In this document: one piece after another, positions 38,743-46,100 of the stretch
How positions within the stretch are numbered: the first letter of the stretch is position 1
Layout of the letters: each line of letters begins with the position of its first letter
Source: a virus
Virus record (IMG/VR): IMGVR_UViG_3300033149_005642
Location: 1 to 50,092 of that record
DNA length: 50,092 bases
Reading direction: 5' to 3' (one strand)
Made by a program: the position numbers and the translations under genes
The notes under the pieces: generated by a model
The model's database searches: none
What the model was told of the DNA's origin: nothing
Seen by the model: the letters and a program-made list of their open reading frames with translations, nothing else

Positions 38743-41503
38743 TGCTGGGTCCTCCTTTTCGACGGCAATCGATGATCTGGGCATTGTAAGTTATAGGGAC
38801 CGTAGTCCCGTAATGGTGCTCAAGGAAGGGAAGGAGAGGAGGGTGGGTGAAATAGTGGTCTACGAGAGAGAGAACGGGGAGAAGTTCTCCGTCGGGGGGC
38901 ACGTCGAGGAGGAGGGAATCGTAGACCTGGAGAGGGATACGGGTGCGGAAGCGACGGGCGGTGAAGGCGCGAAGAAGGGCGTAGTGGATGCTGTGAAGGA
39001 TTTGAGCGGCGAGAGTTTGAATGGGGAAGTTGCAGATCTCATTGGTGTAGGTTTTGAGGACGGCGAGATCGCCTCCGCTGAAGGTACGGGACCAGCCGGT
39101 GGGAAGTTCGAGATAGCCTTGGTGGATGGCGGTCTCGATGAGAGAGTCTTGCCAACGGATGAGGACGGAGTGACGACGGTCGAAAGCATAGCAGAACCGG
39201 GAGACGTCGGAGAGATGAAGGTCGCCGCTGAAGGTTTCGGAGGTGATGAGGAGATGGTGAAGTTTGGTGGGGGAGGCGCGATAGAGCTTGCCGAAGTTGA
39301 TGGTCTTGGCGATATGGCGGGCGCGGGAATAATCGGGGTGGTCCGGGGTGAGGCCGGGATAGAAGAGTGTAGCGGTCTCGTGGTGGAAGTCGCGGCCTTC
39401 CCGGAAGACGGTGAGAAGAGCGGGATCGCCGGAGCAAAGGGCGGCCACACGAAGTTCGATCTGGGAAAGGTCAACCCAGACGAGGTAACCGTGGTAGCGG
39501 GAGGTGAGACAGTTCTTGATGGAATCCGGGAAGGTTTGCGCTCCCGGATTGGAACAGGTCACGCGGCCCTGTATGGTTCCGCCTCCCGCCTCCCGACCGG
39601 AAGTCTCGGCGCGGCTGTAGGGAACCGGATACCAGGAAGGATAAGCGTAGCCGATGGGGTACTTCTTGCCCCGTCCCCCGTCAGTTTTCGTTATGTGGGT
39701 TATGCCTTTGCGGGGGTTGTGGAGAAGAGGTTTTACATAGGAAGACCAGGCTTTGAAGGCTTCGGTGTGGTCGAGGAGGAAGCGGAGAGCGGGGTGGGAG
39801 TGCCGAGATTGAATGGTAAGGATGTTTTCGCGGCGAGTGCTGAGCTTGTTGGTCTTGGCGGTCCAGAGAAGAGGGAGAGTGGAGAGGTCGCCGGGTTTGA
39901 GGAGGGATTCGAGGAAGTCGCGTTTGGACTTGTCGGAGCCCTTGCCGCGAAGAATGAGATTGTGGGCGGCGGCTTGTTCTTCGAGGGAGGAGAGGGTGGA
40001 GCGGAGGGCGGAGGCGAGGGAGCGGAGCTTGGGGAGATCGAAAGTGATGCCGTTCTCGACGAGATCGAGAGTGATCCAGAGAAGTTCGGAGCGACGGGCG
40101 GCGCAGTGGGCTGAAAGTTTGGGGGAAGAGGAACCGTAGCGAGAGGCGATGGCGGAACGGAGATGGAAGAAGAGCTTGAGGGTGGCTTCGGTGTCGGTAG
40201 CGTTGTAGAGGTGGAGGTTGGGGTCGTCGGGGGAACGGGCCTTGGCGGAGAGGCGTGCGTTGACGGCGAGGTGCTCGTAGTCGGCCACGCCGAGGAGCTG
40301 GGCGAGGGGTTTGAGGGACTTTTCGGGGCGGAGTTCATAGTCGAGGTGGTTCAGGATGGCGATGTCGTCGAGGAGAAGAGGCGGAGAGAGGTAGGGGCGG
40401 AGGAGGGGATCGGCGGCGCGAAGGTAGGAGAGGTCGAAGCAGATGTTCTTGCCGAGAAGGACGGTGTCGGGACTGCGACGGAGGACATGGAGCCAGTTGC
40501 GGAGACGGACGCGGTCGTCGTGGTTGGGCCATAGGAACAGGATTGTGCGGAGGTTCCGGGCGGGGTTGGAAGGGTCGTAGGCGTCGTTGCGGTAGAAGGA
40601 GAGGCAGACGGAAACGACTTGACGGGGGACGGGGCAATGGTCAACGTAACGGGATTTGGTGGGGTGGAAGACGGTCTGGTCGCGGGACTGGAGAATGCCG
40701 TAGGTTTCTATGTCGATGGAGAAGTAGCGGGCGGGAGGCGTGGTGGGGAAGGGGATGGAGGCGGCGGGAGTGGGTGCGGCGGTGGGGGGTGGAAGAGCGC
40801 GGCGACCGGAAACGGTGGATTCGAGAAGATCGAAATGGGCGGCCATCGCTTCGATGTTGGAGGGAGAGCGTCCCGGAAGCGTGGCTGCAGGATGATAGGT
40901 GGCGAAGGTCGGGAAGGCGACGGACTGGAGGGCAAGGTAGGCGGGGTGGGACTGGTGGTTCTTTGACGGGGGACGGAATTTGACGTGGCGGCCTTGGAGA
41001 GTGAAAGCGGAAGCCAGTTTGAGGTTGAGGAGGGATTTGGTGGCGGTGGCCCCACAGCAAAGAACGTAGATGGTGGAGTAGCGGACGGAGAGGAAGTGGA
41101 GGTCGCGGTAAAGGTGGATGCGGCATATGGAAAGTTCGCGCTGGTTGGCGTTGCCCTCGTGGGGGAGGGGACAGCGGAGGGCGTTGGAGAGGAAGATGTC
41201 GCAGTGGTCGGAGAGGGAGGTGGTGGAGAGGAGGCGTTGGAGGAGCTGGCCGGAAGTGCCGACCCAGCAGGCGGATTGGGCGGTTTCTTCGCGGCCCGGC
41301 GCTTCGCCGACGATGAAGAGAGCCGAGGTGTGGGAGTTGTCGCCGGACCAGTGACGGGAAGGAATGGGATTGTGGGTTTGCGGATCGCGGAGCGGACAGG
41401 CTTCGCAGAGAGAAGAATCGAGAGGCGGGAAAGTGAGCTTGCCCGGCCAATCGTGGAGATGGAGAAACGGAAGAGTTTTGGAAAGAGTGTCGAGTCGCGG
41501 CAT
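38729..41503 (-). CDS. Uracil-DNA glycosylase / DNA polymerase I fusion
   Basis: A 924-residue protein from ATG 41503 (GGTGGAG upstream). Residues 1-215 are a family-4 uracil-DNA glycosylase: Fe-S cysteines Cys33, Cys36, Cys111 and Cys127, catalytic Gly66-Glu-Ala-Pro-Gly70, and Tyr-His204-Pro. Residues about 258-450 are a 3'-5' exonuclease (Asp264-Ile-Glu266, then Asn-Ile-Cys-Phe-Asp, then Tyr-Asn-Ala-Thr-Asp). The rest is family-A polymerase: motif A Val-Asp-Leu-Ser-Gln-Ile-Glu-Leu-Arg, motif B Ala-Lys-Thr-Ile-Asn-Phe-Gly-Lys-Leu-Tyr, motif C Val-Tyr-Asp-Ser instead of the usual His-Asp-Glu. Three element copies are translated within it. A strong promoter lies 60-90 bp upstream. Confidence 0.93.
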   Translation of the reverse strand: MPRLDTLSKTLPFLHLHDWPGKLTFPPLDSSLCEACPLRDPQTHNPIPSRHWSGDNSHTSALFIVGEAPGREETAQSACWVGTSGQLLQRLLSTTSLSDHCDIFLSNALRCPLPHEGNANQRELSICRIHLYRDLHFLSVRYSTIYVLCCGATATKSLLNLKLASAFTLQGRHVKFRPPSKNHQSHPAYLALQSVAFPTFATYHPAATLPGRSPSNIEAMAAHFDLLESTVSGRRALPPPTAAPTPAASIPFPTTPPARYFSIDIETYGILQSRDQTVFHPTKSRYVDHCPVPRQVVSVCLSFYRNDAYDPSNPARNLRTILFLWPNHDDRVRLRNWLHVLRRSPDTVLLGKNICFDLSYLRAADPLLRPYLSPPLLLDDIAILNHLDYELRPEKSLKPLAQLLGVADYEHLAVNARLSAKARSPDDPNLHLYNATDTEATLKLFFHLRSAIASRYGSSSPKLSAHCAARRSELLWITLDLVENGITFDLPKLRSLASALRSTLSSLEEQAAAHNLILRGKGSDKSKRDFLESLLKPGDLSTLPLLWTAKTNKLSTRRENILTIQSRHSHPALRFLLDHTEAFKAWSSYVKPLLHNPRKGITHITKTDGGRGKKYPIGYAYPSWYPVPYSRAETSGREAGGGTIQGRVTCSNPGAQTFPDSIKNCLTSRYHGYLVWVDLSQIELRVAALCSGDPALLTVFREGRDFHHETATLFYPGLTPDHPDYSRARHIAKTINFGKLYRASPTKLHHLLITSETFSGDLHLSDVSRFCYAFDRRHSVLIRWQDSLIETAIHQGYLELPTGWSRTFSGGDLAVLKTYTNEICNFPIQTLAAQILHSIHYALLRAFTARRFRTRIPLQVYDSLLLDVPPDGELLPVLSLVDHYFTHPPLLPFLEHHYGTTVPITYNAQIIDCRRKGGPSNEQH
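39669..39682 (-). repeat. Dispersed 14-bp element
   Basis: Perfect copy in the polymerase gene, encoding Asp-Gly-Gly-Arg-Gly before the palm region. Confidence 0.9.
40621..40634 (+). repeat. Dispersed 14-bp element
   Basis: Perfect copy in the polymerase gene, within the exonuclease domain (Cys-Pro-Val-Pro-Arg). Confidence 0.9.
40965..40978 (+). repeat. Dispersed 14-bp element (12/14)
   Basis: Two terminal mismatches; lies in the glycosylase domain and encodes Arg-Pro-Pro-Ser (177-180), in a loop before the catalytic Tyr-His-Pro. Confidence 0.6.
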
Positions 41504-41549
41504 GGCAGTGCTCCACCGAAGAACGGAACGGATTGTTGGGAGTTCTGTG

Positions 41550-41563
41550 TCCCGTCCCCCGTC
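41550..41563 (-). repeat. Dispersed 14-bp element (13/14) at polymerase transcription start
   Basis: Abuts the -10 box of the polymerase promoter, so the transcript would begin inside the element. Confidence 0.75.
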
Positions 41564-41592
41564 AGTATAGCGGATGGAAGGGGACGTGTCAA
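41564..41592 (-). promoter_or_regulatory. Strong sigma70-like promoter for DNA polymerase
   Basis: Read leftwards: TTGACA (41592-41587), 17-bp spacer, TATACT (41569-41564), about 60 bp upstream of ATG 41503. One mismatch from the consensus hexamers. Confidence 0.85.
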
Positions 41593-41700
41593 GCGAAAAA
41601 AGATAAAATAAGGTAAAATTTTTTTTGGGAAGAGCGAGTGGAAATTTCAATGTAGGGGGGCCTCTCCCCCATGCCTTGATGAACGTCGAGATGGGCTCGT

Positions 41701-41729
41701 CGTAACTCTTTGCGGTGCAAGAGGTTATG
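41701..41729. promoter_or_regulatory. Operator-like dyad upstream of the ubiquitin-like cassette
   Basis: An imperfect 29-bp dyad with outer arms CGTAAC and GTTATG, preceded by TCGTC. A similar 29-bp dyad (CGTAA ... TTACG) sits upstream of the other promoter at 46720-46748. Confidence 0.6.
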
Positions 41730-41745
41730 ACTTGCTTCCTCTTTA

Positions 41746-41774
41746 TTGATCGCGCGCGCGCGACCTGGTATGCT
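41746..41774 (+). promoter_or_regulatory. Candidate promoter with alternating CG spacer
   Basis: TTGATC (41746-41751), 17-bp spacer that is mostly (CG)n, TATGCT (41769-41774). It would drive the cassette starting at 41852. Confidence 0.6.
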
Positions 41775-41851
41775 GGCGGTGTCGGCGCGCGTCGCGTCGA
41801 GGGAAGGGTAGGTGGGGGTGGTATGGGGTGGTATAGGACGGGAAGGAGGTG

Positions 41852-42115
41852 ATGGATGTTGGCACGGTGATAGAGGAGGTGGAGGCGTTCCTGGATGGTA
41901 GGGAGGCCCACCGGGAAGGCCTACGTTCCACCGGTCGGGAGCTATGGAGGGGCCCCACCCTCGTGGCCCGGTGGAACAGAGGGGCAGTCGAGGTCCTTTC
42001 CCCTGTAAGGGGGGAGTCCCCCCAGGTGAGGAAGGACAGGGTGGTGCTGGTGCGGGCGATCGCACTGGCAATGAGGAGAAGACAACATGGACACCATACA
42101 GGTGACGGTCATTGA
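41852..42115 (+). CDS. Hypothetical first gene of ubiquitin-like cassette
   Basis: An 87-residue protein. The sequence AAGGAGGTGAT overlaps the proposed ATG 41852, so the exact start is uncertain; GTG 41867 is an in-frame alternative. The protein is helical at the N-terminus (Val-Ile-Glu-Glu-Val-Glu-Ala-Phe-Leu), basic in the middle, and ends His-Gly-His-His. It overlaps the ubiquitin-like gene by 29 bp. No family recognised; too short for a normal E2 enzyme. Confidence 0.6.
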   Translation: MDVGTVIEEVEAFLDGREAHREGLRSTGRELWRGPTLVARWNRGAVEVLSPVRGESPQVRKDRVVLVRAIALAMRRRQHGHHTGDGH

Positions 42116-42287
42116 GGGGGTGGAGCGGACCCTCCTCCAGCTCCCCGTGGGGGCTACCCTGGCGGATGTGGCCAGGGGCCGTGTGGCTACACTGAACGGT
42201 AACCCCGTGACGGGGGATTACCGGGAGGCGAAGCTGTCGGACGGTGACCAGGTGGTCCTGACGAAGGCCACGGAGGTCGCCGGGTAG
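42087..42287 (+). CDS. Ubiquitin-like (ThiS/MoaD-like) protein
   Basis: A 66-residue protein, ATG 42087 after GAGGAG. It has the beta-grasp pattern of a small ubiquitin-like or ThiS protein: Ile-Gln-Val-Thr-Val-Ile opening strand, Leu-Pro-Val-Gly-Ala-Thr-Leu-Ala-Asp-Val helix start, Leu-Asn-Gly-Asn-Pro-Val, and Leu-Ser-Asp-Gly-Asp-Gln-Val-Val-Leu near the end. It ends Val-Ala-Gly, a single terminal glycine rather than Gly-Gly, with no residues to trim. The next genes encode an E1-like and a JAMM-like protein, so it is probably activated at the C-terminus either for protein conjugation or as a sulfur carrier. No cysteine, sulfur-transferase or cofactor gene lies nearby, which favours conjugation. 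Confidence 0.82.
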   Translation: MDTIQVTVIEGVERTLLQLPVGATLADVARGRVATLNGNPVTGDYREAKLSDGDQVVLTKATEVAG

Positions 42288-42304
42288 TAGTCGTGGTAGG
42301 AGGC

Positions 42305-42337
42305 GGGGGATCGGGGCCACGGGGGCTCCGGTCCCCC
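42305..42337 (+). other. Hairpin between ubiquitin-like and E1 genes
   Basis: A 10-bp stem (GGGGGATCGG with CCGGTCCCCC, one G-T pair) and 13-base loop, 25 bases before the E1 start. No U-tract follows, so it may attenuate, protect the upstream mRNA, or mask translation rather than terminate. Confidence 0.6.
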
Positions 42338-42362
42338 ATTCTCCATCGAGGAGGGAGGAGAT

Positions 42363-43085
42363 ATGAGCGAGAAGAGGACGTGGATAATCGTTGGGGCGGG
42401 GGGGCTGCTGTACCATAGCCTGCCAGCCCTGGCGGTGTATGCAGGGGAGCGGGTGCTGACGGTGGACCCCGACATTGTGGAGGAGGGCAACGCGGGGAGA
42501 CAGTGGCCGGGAGGCAGGGGCTGGGGGAAGGCCCTGCTGGCCGGGAAGGCGTTGGGGGAGTTGGCGGGGTGTACGGAGGTTCGTCCCGTCTCGGTGGAGG
42601 CGGAGAAGGATGAGGTGGCGATGTGGTTGGGTATGGAGGGGAGCCGTCCGGGGAAGAAGGTGGGGGTTGTGTGTTTGCCCGACAACGACAAGGCCAGGAT
42701 GGGGTGCGTGGCCGGGTTCAGGAGGGCCGGGGTCCCTGATGCGGTGGCGATCCTGGCGGGGAACAATGTGCAGGGGGGGTGGGTAGCGGGGACGAGGACG
42801 GACGAGAAGGGACGGCTGGTGTGGAACCCGGTGAGGGCACTGGGAATAGGACGCCAGCAGGCAAGGGGAGAGAGGAGGCCCTGCGGGTGGAACCAGCAGA
42901 GTCTGGAGGGGAATGCCAGGACGGCGGGCTTGGTGGCCCAGGCCCTGGCGGCGATGGTGGAGGGAGGAGCCCCATGCTGTTATGGGGAATGGGAGTTGGG
43001 GGAGGAGAAGGAATTGGGTCGTCAGGACAGGTGGCTGTGGCAAGTGGGACCACAGGTGCCGGGTTTCCATAAGGAGGGTGAGTGA
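42363..43085 (+). CDS. E1/ThiF-like activating enzyme
   Basis: A 240-residue protein, ATG 42363 after GGAGGGAGGAG. The Rossmann start is Ile-Ile-Val-Gly-Ala-Gly-Gly-Leu, followed by Val-Asp-Pro-Asp-Ile-Val-Glu-Glu-Gly-Asn-Xaa-Xaa-Arg-Gln, the ThiF/MoeB/E1 adenylation signature. A later Val-Cys-Leu-Pro-Asp-Asn-Asp matches the conserved Asp-Asn strand. Five cysteines could include the thioester residue; no CxxC zinc pair is present. Single-domain size is like MoeB/ThiF or PRTRC-type ThiF proteins. It follows the ubiquitin-like gene and overlaps the JAMM gene by one base. Confidence 0.88.
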   Translation: MSEKRTWIIVGAGGLLYHSLPALAVYAGERVLTVDPDIVEEGNAGRQWPGGRGWGKALLAGKALGELAGCTEVRPVSVEAEKDEVAMWLGMEGSRPGKKVGVVCLPDNDKARMGCVAGFRRAGVPDAVAILAGNNVQGGWVAGTRTDEKGRLVWNPVRALGIGRQQARGERRPCGWNQQSLEGNARTAGLVAQALAAMVEGGAPCCYGEWELGEEKELGRQDRWLWQVGPQVPGFHKEGE

Positions 43086-44095
43086 TGGTAGAGGGACTGT
43101 GGTATCAGGGGGGCAAGATTTGGAGAGTTGCGAGGGGGGAAGGCGTGGAGGCCGTCGTTCCGGTGACGGACCGGTGGCTGGAGTCGGTGCAGGTAGAGGG
43201 GGAGGAGGGGGAGCCCAGGTTGGTGAAACTGAGTGAGGAGTTGATACCTCCCCCACGGGAGGTGGGGACCTGGTTGAGGTTCCTCCGGCCCACCGCCCAG
43301 AGGATGGGGGTGGAGGTGGGGGGGTATGTGTTGAGGAGGAAGAAGAAGGGGGAGGAAGGGGGATGGGAGTGGACGATGTATTGTCCTCCCCAGGAGTGCA
43401 GTGCGGCAGGGTGGTCGGTGACCGAGGTGGACCAGAAGGTCCACCTCCCGCTCGCCCTGAGGATAGATGGGGGTGGATGGCAGAGGATAGGGACGATGCA
43501 CCTGCATCCGGGAGGTGCACGGCACGGGGCACCGGAACCTTCCGGGATTGATGAGCGGGAATGGGAGGACAATCCGGGGGTCTATCTTATAGGGTGGACC
43601 CAGGAGGGGAGTCACGTGTCGGTGAGCGTGGCGGTGATAGGCCATGTATTCCCGTTTGTGGTGGGGATACGGGCCATCATGGGGGGAGACGGGGTCGTAT
43701 GGACCGAGGGGGGCAAACCCCTTGGGGAATTAGTGAGGAAGAGGACGTATTCCTCCTCGTACTTGTGCTCCACCGCGTGGGAGTGGAGTAAGGGAGGTAC
43801 GGGGCGGAGCGCCGAGGAGAACTGGAGGACGGGATACGACCGGGTGTTCGGGTACGGGTACGGGTACGAGGACTACGGGAAGGAGGACATCGGTGGGGGA
43901 GTACAGGGGGATGTCGGGAGTTACAGTTATGTACCGGCATCGCTGGACGAGGCTATCCTGGATGCTGAGGCCAGTGTGAGTGAGGCACTGGACTGGGCCG
44001 AGGTGGCCGGGACGGAGAGGGAGCAGAAGAAGATAAAGAGGGCCCTGCGCCTCATACAGGAGGTGGAGGCCGCCCGCATGGAAAGGGGGGAGTGA
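43085..44095 (+). CDS. JAMM/JAB-like deubiquitinase-type protein
   Basis: A 336-residue protein; ATG 43085 has AGGAGGG 6 bases upstream. Glu77 (Val-Glu-Val-Gly-Gly), His139-Leu-His141-Pro, Ser153 and Asp156 form the JAMM zinc and catalytic set in the expected order. The gap between His141 and Asp156 is 14 residues rather than the canonical 10, so the loop is longer. An N-terminal ~60-residue domain and a Tyr/Gly-rich C-terminal region (with Gly-Tyr-Gly-Tyr-Gly-Tyr) flank the core. Expected role: removing or processing the ubiquitin-like protein; this depends on the active site being functional. Confidence 0.8.
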   Translation: MVEGLWYQGGKIWRVARGEGVEAVVPVTDRWLESVQVEGEEGEPRLVKLSEELIPPPREVGTWLRFLRPTAQRMGVEVGGYVLRRKKKGEEGGWEWTMYCPPQECSAAGWSVTEVDQKVHLPLALRIDGGGWQRIGTMHLHPGGARHGAPEPSGIDEREWEDNPGVYLIGWTQEGSHVSVSVAVIGHVFPFVVGIRAIMGGDGVVWTEGGKPLGELVRKRTYSSSYLCSTAWEWSKGGTGRSAEENWRTGYDRVFGYGYGYEDYGKEDIGGGVQGDVGSYSYVPASLDEAILDAEASVSEALDWAEVAGTEREQKKIKRALRLIQEVEAARMERGE

Positions 44096-44096
44096 G

Positions 44097-45683
44097 ATGA
44101 GTCAGCAGACCAGTAAGACCAGGTGGCCGGGGATGGTGAGTTGTAGGACCAGGAACCCGTTGCATCGTCCTCTAGTGGAAGGGGTCCCGGAGGAGCGCGA
44201 GTGGACGGGGGTCCTGTTGTGGTGGAGGGCCCTGGGGCGGGGAGAGTGTAGGGTGTACTCCCATGGTGGTATGCAGTTCACGAGGACTGGGCGGTTGGCA
44301 CCCACGGTGCTCTTGAGGGATGGGGGGGAGGACCGGGTGTGGGGGAAATATGAGGACGGGATGCTGGAGTTCGGCATACCAGGGGCGATATTGGAGGCCA
44401 TGCGGGGGAGAGCTGAGGAGGGCCTGGACGTGGTGATCCCCCAGATGGCGGATTGTAGGGTGCCCCAGTCGAGTAGTGGAGCGTCCCTGTGCCTGGTGGT
44501 CCTGAATGGGACCGTCATGTATCCATGTACGGGGGTGGATTACGGGGACGTTCGGAGCGGCCAGGTGTTGAAGGGAGTAGTGACCGGGTGGGGGGTGAGT
44601 CCCACGAATGAGCTGGTGAGGAGGGGATGGTGGGCGTACCACCTGGAGGATGAGGTTCTCGACAAGTGGGCCGAGATACTGGGGAGTTGGAAGGAGCAGG
44701 GAATAGGTCAGAGAATGGGGATACTGGAGTGGAGGCCGGGGAAGGGGAGCACCTGGATCGATGCATGGTTGGAGAAGGGGACGACGAGGCGGATTGTGCG
44801 GATGAAGAGGTACGGTCCCGTGAAGGGGTTCCGGATCGGGGAGGAAGAGGAGAGGGAACCGGTCAGCCGGAGGCAGCGGTGGACGGTGGCGCAGAGGTAC
44901 CGGGTGGGACGGTGGTGCCAGGTGTGTGGGAGACTGGTGAAGGATGGGAGAGTGTGGGTACACTCCGACTGTGGTAGGGAGTGGTTGGAGGTGCCGTGTG
45001 ACCAGTGCGGGGAACTCGTCGAGGTCTCCGGGGATGAATACGAGGAGGTTGTGGTCGAGCAAGGACGGTATGTATGTGAGGACTGTAGGGGACCCGTCTA
45101 CTACTGCGCGGGGTGTGGGGAGAGACTGGACGAGGAGGACGTGTATACGCATGATGATGACGTGTACTGCCATTCCTGTTGGGAGGACGTGTTAGGGGAA
45201 TTCCAGCGGGAAGAGGAGAGGGAGTGTGTGGTGTGTGGAAGTAGGGTGACCGGGTATACTGACGCGGAGTGGGACGAGAACAGGGAGTTGTGTGAGGACT
45301 GCTACAGGGAAGCTGAGCGGGCAAGGCACTGCTCCCGGTGTACCAGGACGGAGAGGGGGTACATGGACGAGGAGTGGGAGGAGGGAGGAGAGATATGTAC
45401 CAGGTGCTGGGCGAGGGACCAGGGCATACTGGTATGCGAGTCGTGTGGATTGTGGATGAGGGGGTTCGACGAGAGGGTGTGGAGGCGGTGGGGCAGGAGG
45501 TGCCCGGAGTGTGCGAACGCTTACGGAGGGGTGTGGGAAGGAGAAGTAGAGAGGGAATTGGAGCAGTATGCGGGGTCGCGTAGGATCTCCATAAGGACGA
45601 GGAGCCGGGGAGGGTTCGTCCCCCGCGCCCCGGTTAGGGAATATAGGAGGGCGAGCGTTCCCCCAGGAGGTAACCAGGGATAG
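44097..45683 (+). CDS. Multi-zinc-ribbon protein of the ubiquitin-like cassette
   Basis: A 528-residue protein. The first ~275 residues are globular with Trp/Val/Gly-rich strands and contain Cys-Arg-Val and Tyr-Pro-Cys that could be an E2-like active cysteine, but I cannot confirm this. From about residue 280 to 480 there are around ten CxxC pairs (Cys-Gln-Val-Cys, Cys-Asp-Gln-Cys, Cys-Glu-Asp-Cys, Cys-Ala-Gly-Cys, Cys-His-Ser-Cys and more), arranged like tandem treble-clef, RING or LIM-like zinc modules. Such modules are common in E3 ligases, so this is the best candidate ligase or substrate adaptor of the cassette. The tail is basic. Role inferred from context. Confidence 0.7.
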   Translation: MSQQTSKTRWPGMVSCRTRNPLHRPLVEGVPEEREWTGVLLWWRALGRGECRVYSHGGMQFTRTGRLAPTVLLRDGGEDRVWGKYEDGMLEFGIPGAILEAMRGRAEEGLDVVIPQMADCRVPQSSSGASLCLVVLNGTVMYPCTGVDYGDVRSGQVLKGVVTGWGVSPTNELVRRGWWAYHLEDEVLDKWAEILGSWKEQGIGQRMGILEWRPGKGSTWIDAWLEKGTTRRIVRMKRYGPVKGFRIGEEEEREPVSRRQRWTVAQRYRVGRWCQVCGRLVKDGRVWVHSDCGREWLEVPCDQCGELVEVSGDEYEEVVVEQGRYVCEDCRGPVYYCAGCGERLDEEDVYTHDDDVYCHSCWEDVLGEFQREEERECVVCGSRVTGYTDAEWDENRELCEDCYREAERARHCSRCTRTERGYMDEEWEEGGEICTRCWARDQGILVCESCGLWMRGFDERVWRRWGRRCPECANAYGGVWEGEVERELEQYAGSRRISIRTRSRGGFVPRAPVREYRRASVPPGGNQG

Positions 45684-45694
45684 GAGGGAGGACA

Positions 45695-45898
45695 ATGAGA
45701 CGGGAAGAGAGTAGTAGGGACGTGGAGAAGAGGGGCAAGAGGAGGAAGAGGGGCATGGAGTACGTAGAGGGACACATCAGGGTAGAGGACTTCTTCCAGT
45801 GCGCGGGGTGCCACCGGGTCCTCCCGGTCGAGGAAGCGGAACAGTATGACCGGGGGAGGTGGTGGTGCTGGAGGTGCTCGCCGGACCCGTTCGAGTAA
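45695..45898 (+). CDS. Small zinc-ribbon protein (67 aa)
   Basis: Start ATG after GGAGGGAGGAC. A very basic N-terminus precedes Cys-Ala-Gly-Cys and Cys-Trp-Arg-Cys, a four-cysteine zinc ribbon. Located in the cassette directly after the large zinc protein, it may be an accessory adaptor. Uses AGG/GGG codons like its neighbours. Confidence 0.72.
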   Translation: MRREESSRDVEKRGKRRKRGMEYVEGHIRVEDFFQCAGCHRVLPVEEAEQYDRGRWWCWRCSPDPFE

Positions 45899-45929
45899 GG
45901 TGGTATGGGAAGATATGGGAGGACATGGG

Positions 45930-46100
45930 ATGAGAATCGTGATAAGGTTGGAAGGGGGGTACCTGTCGGAAGTGATGGTGCCCCCAGGGTATCCGTGGAG
46001 GGTGATACTATGGGATAGGATGGACGATCGGGAGGATGACGTGGAGTACGATGAGGATACGGAGGGGTTGGTACCCGTGGAATGGGAGGTGAAGCCATGA
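45930..46100 (+). CDS. Acidic small protein (56 aa)
   Basis: ATG 45930 has GGGAGG 7 bases upstream. A beta-like N-terminus (Arg-Ile-Val-Ile-Arg-Leu) is followed by a very acidic half (Asp-Asp-Arg-Glu-Asp-Asp, Asp-Glu-Asp-Thr-Glu). It overlaps the next gene by 4 bases, indicating translational coupling. Function unknown; acidic small phage proteins are often DNA mimics or inhibitors, but there is no direct evidence. Confidence 0.6.
   Translation: MRIVIRLEGGYLSEVMVPPGYPWRVILWDRMDDREDDVEYDEDTEGLVPVEWEVKP

Larger units (their letters stand above)
41504..41851. other. Divergent intergenic control region (348 bp)
   Basis: No gene is seen here. It holds the leftward polymerase promoter (41564-41592), an A/T-rich stretch with a T-run near 41619-41627, a 12-bp motif GAGTGGAAATTT (41636-41647) shared with 46649-46660, a 29-bp imperfect dyad (41701-41729), and a rightward promoter with a CG-alternating spacer (41746-41774). 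Confidence 0.8.

Noticed and set aside
42209-42217. Partial match to the dispersed element in the ubiquitin-like gene
   Set aside because: Only 9 bases match and the residues fit the beta-grasp fold; probably coincidence.
41589-43532. Long Pro/Ser-rich minus-strand frame opposite the ubiquitin-like cassette
   Set aside because: Low-complexity shadow caused by G-rich codons on the plus strand; the plus-strand genes have ribosome sites and family motifs.
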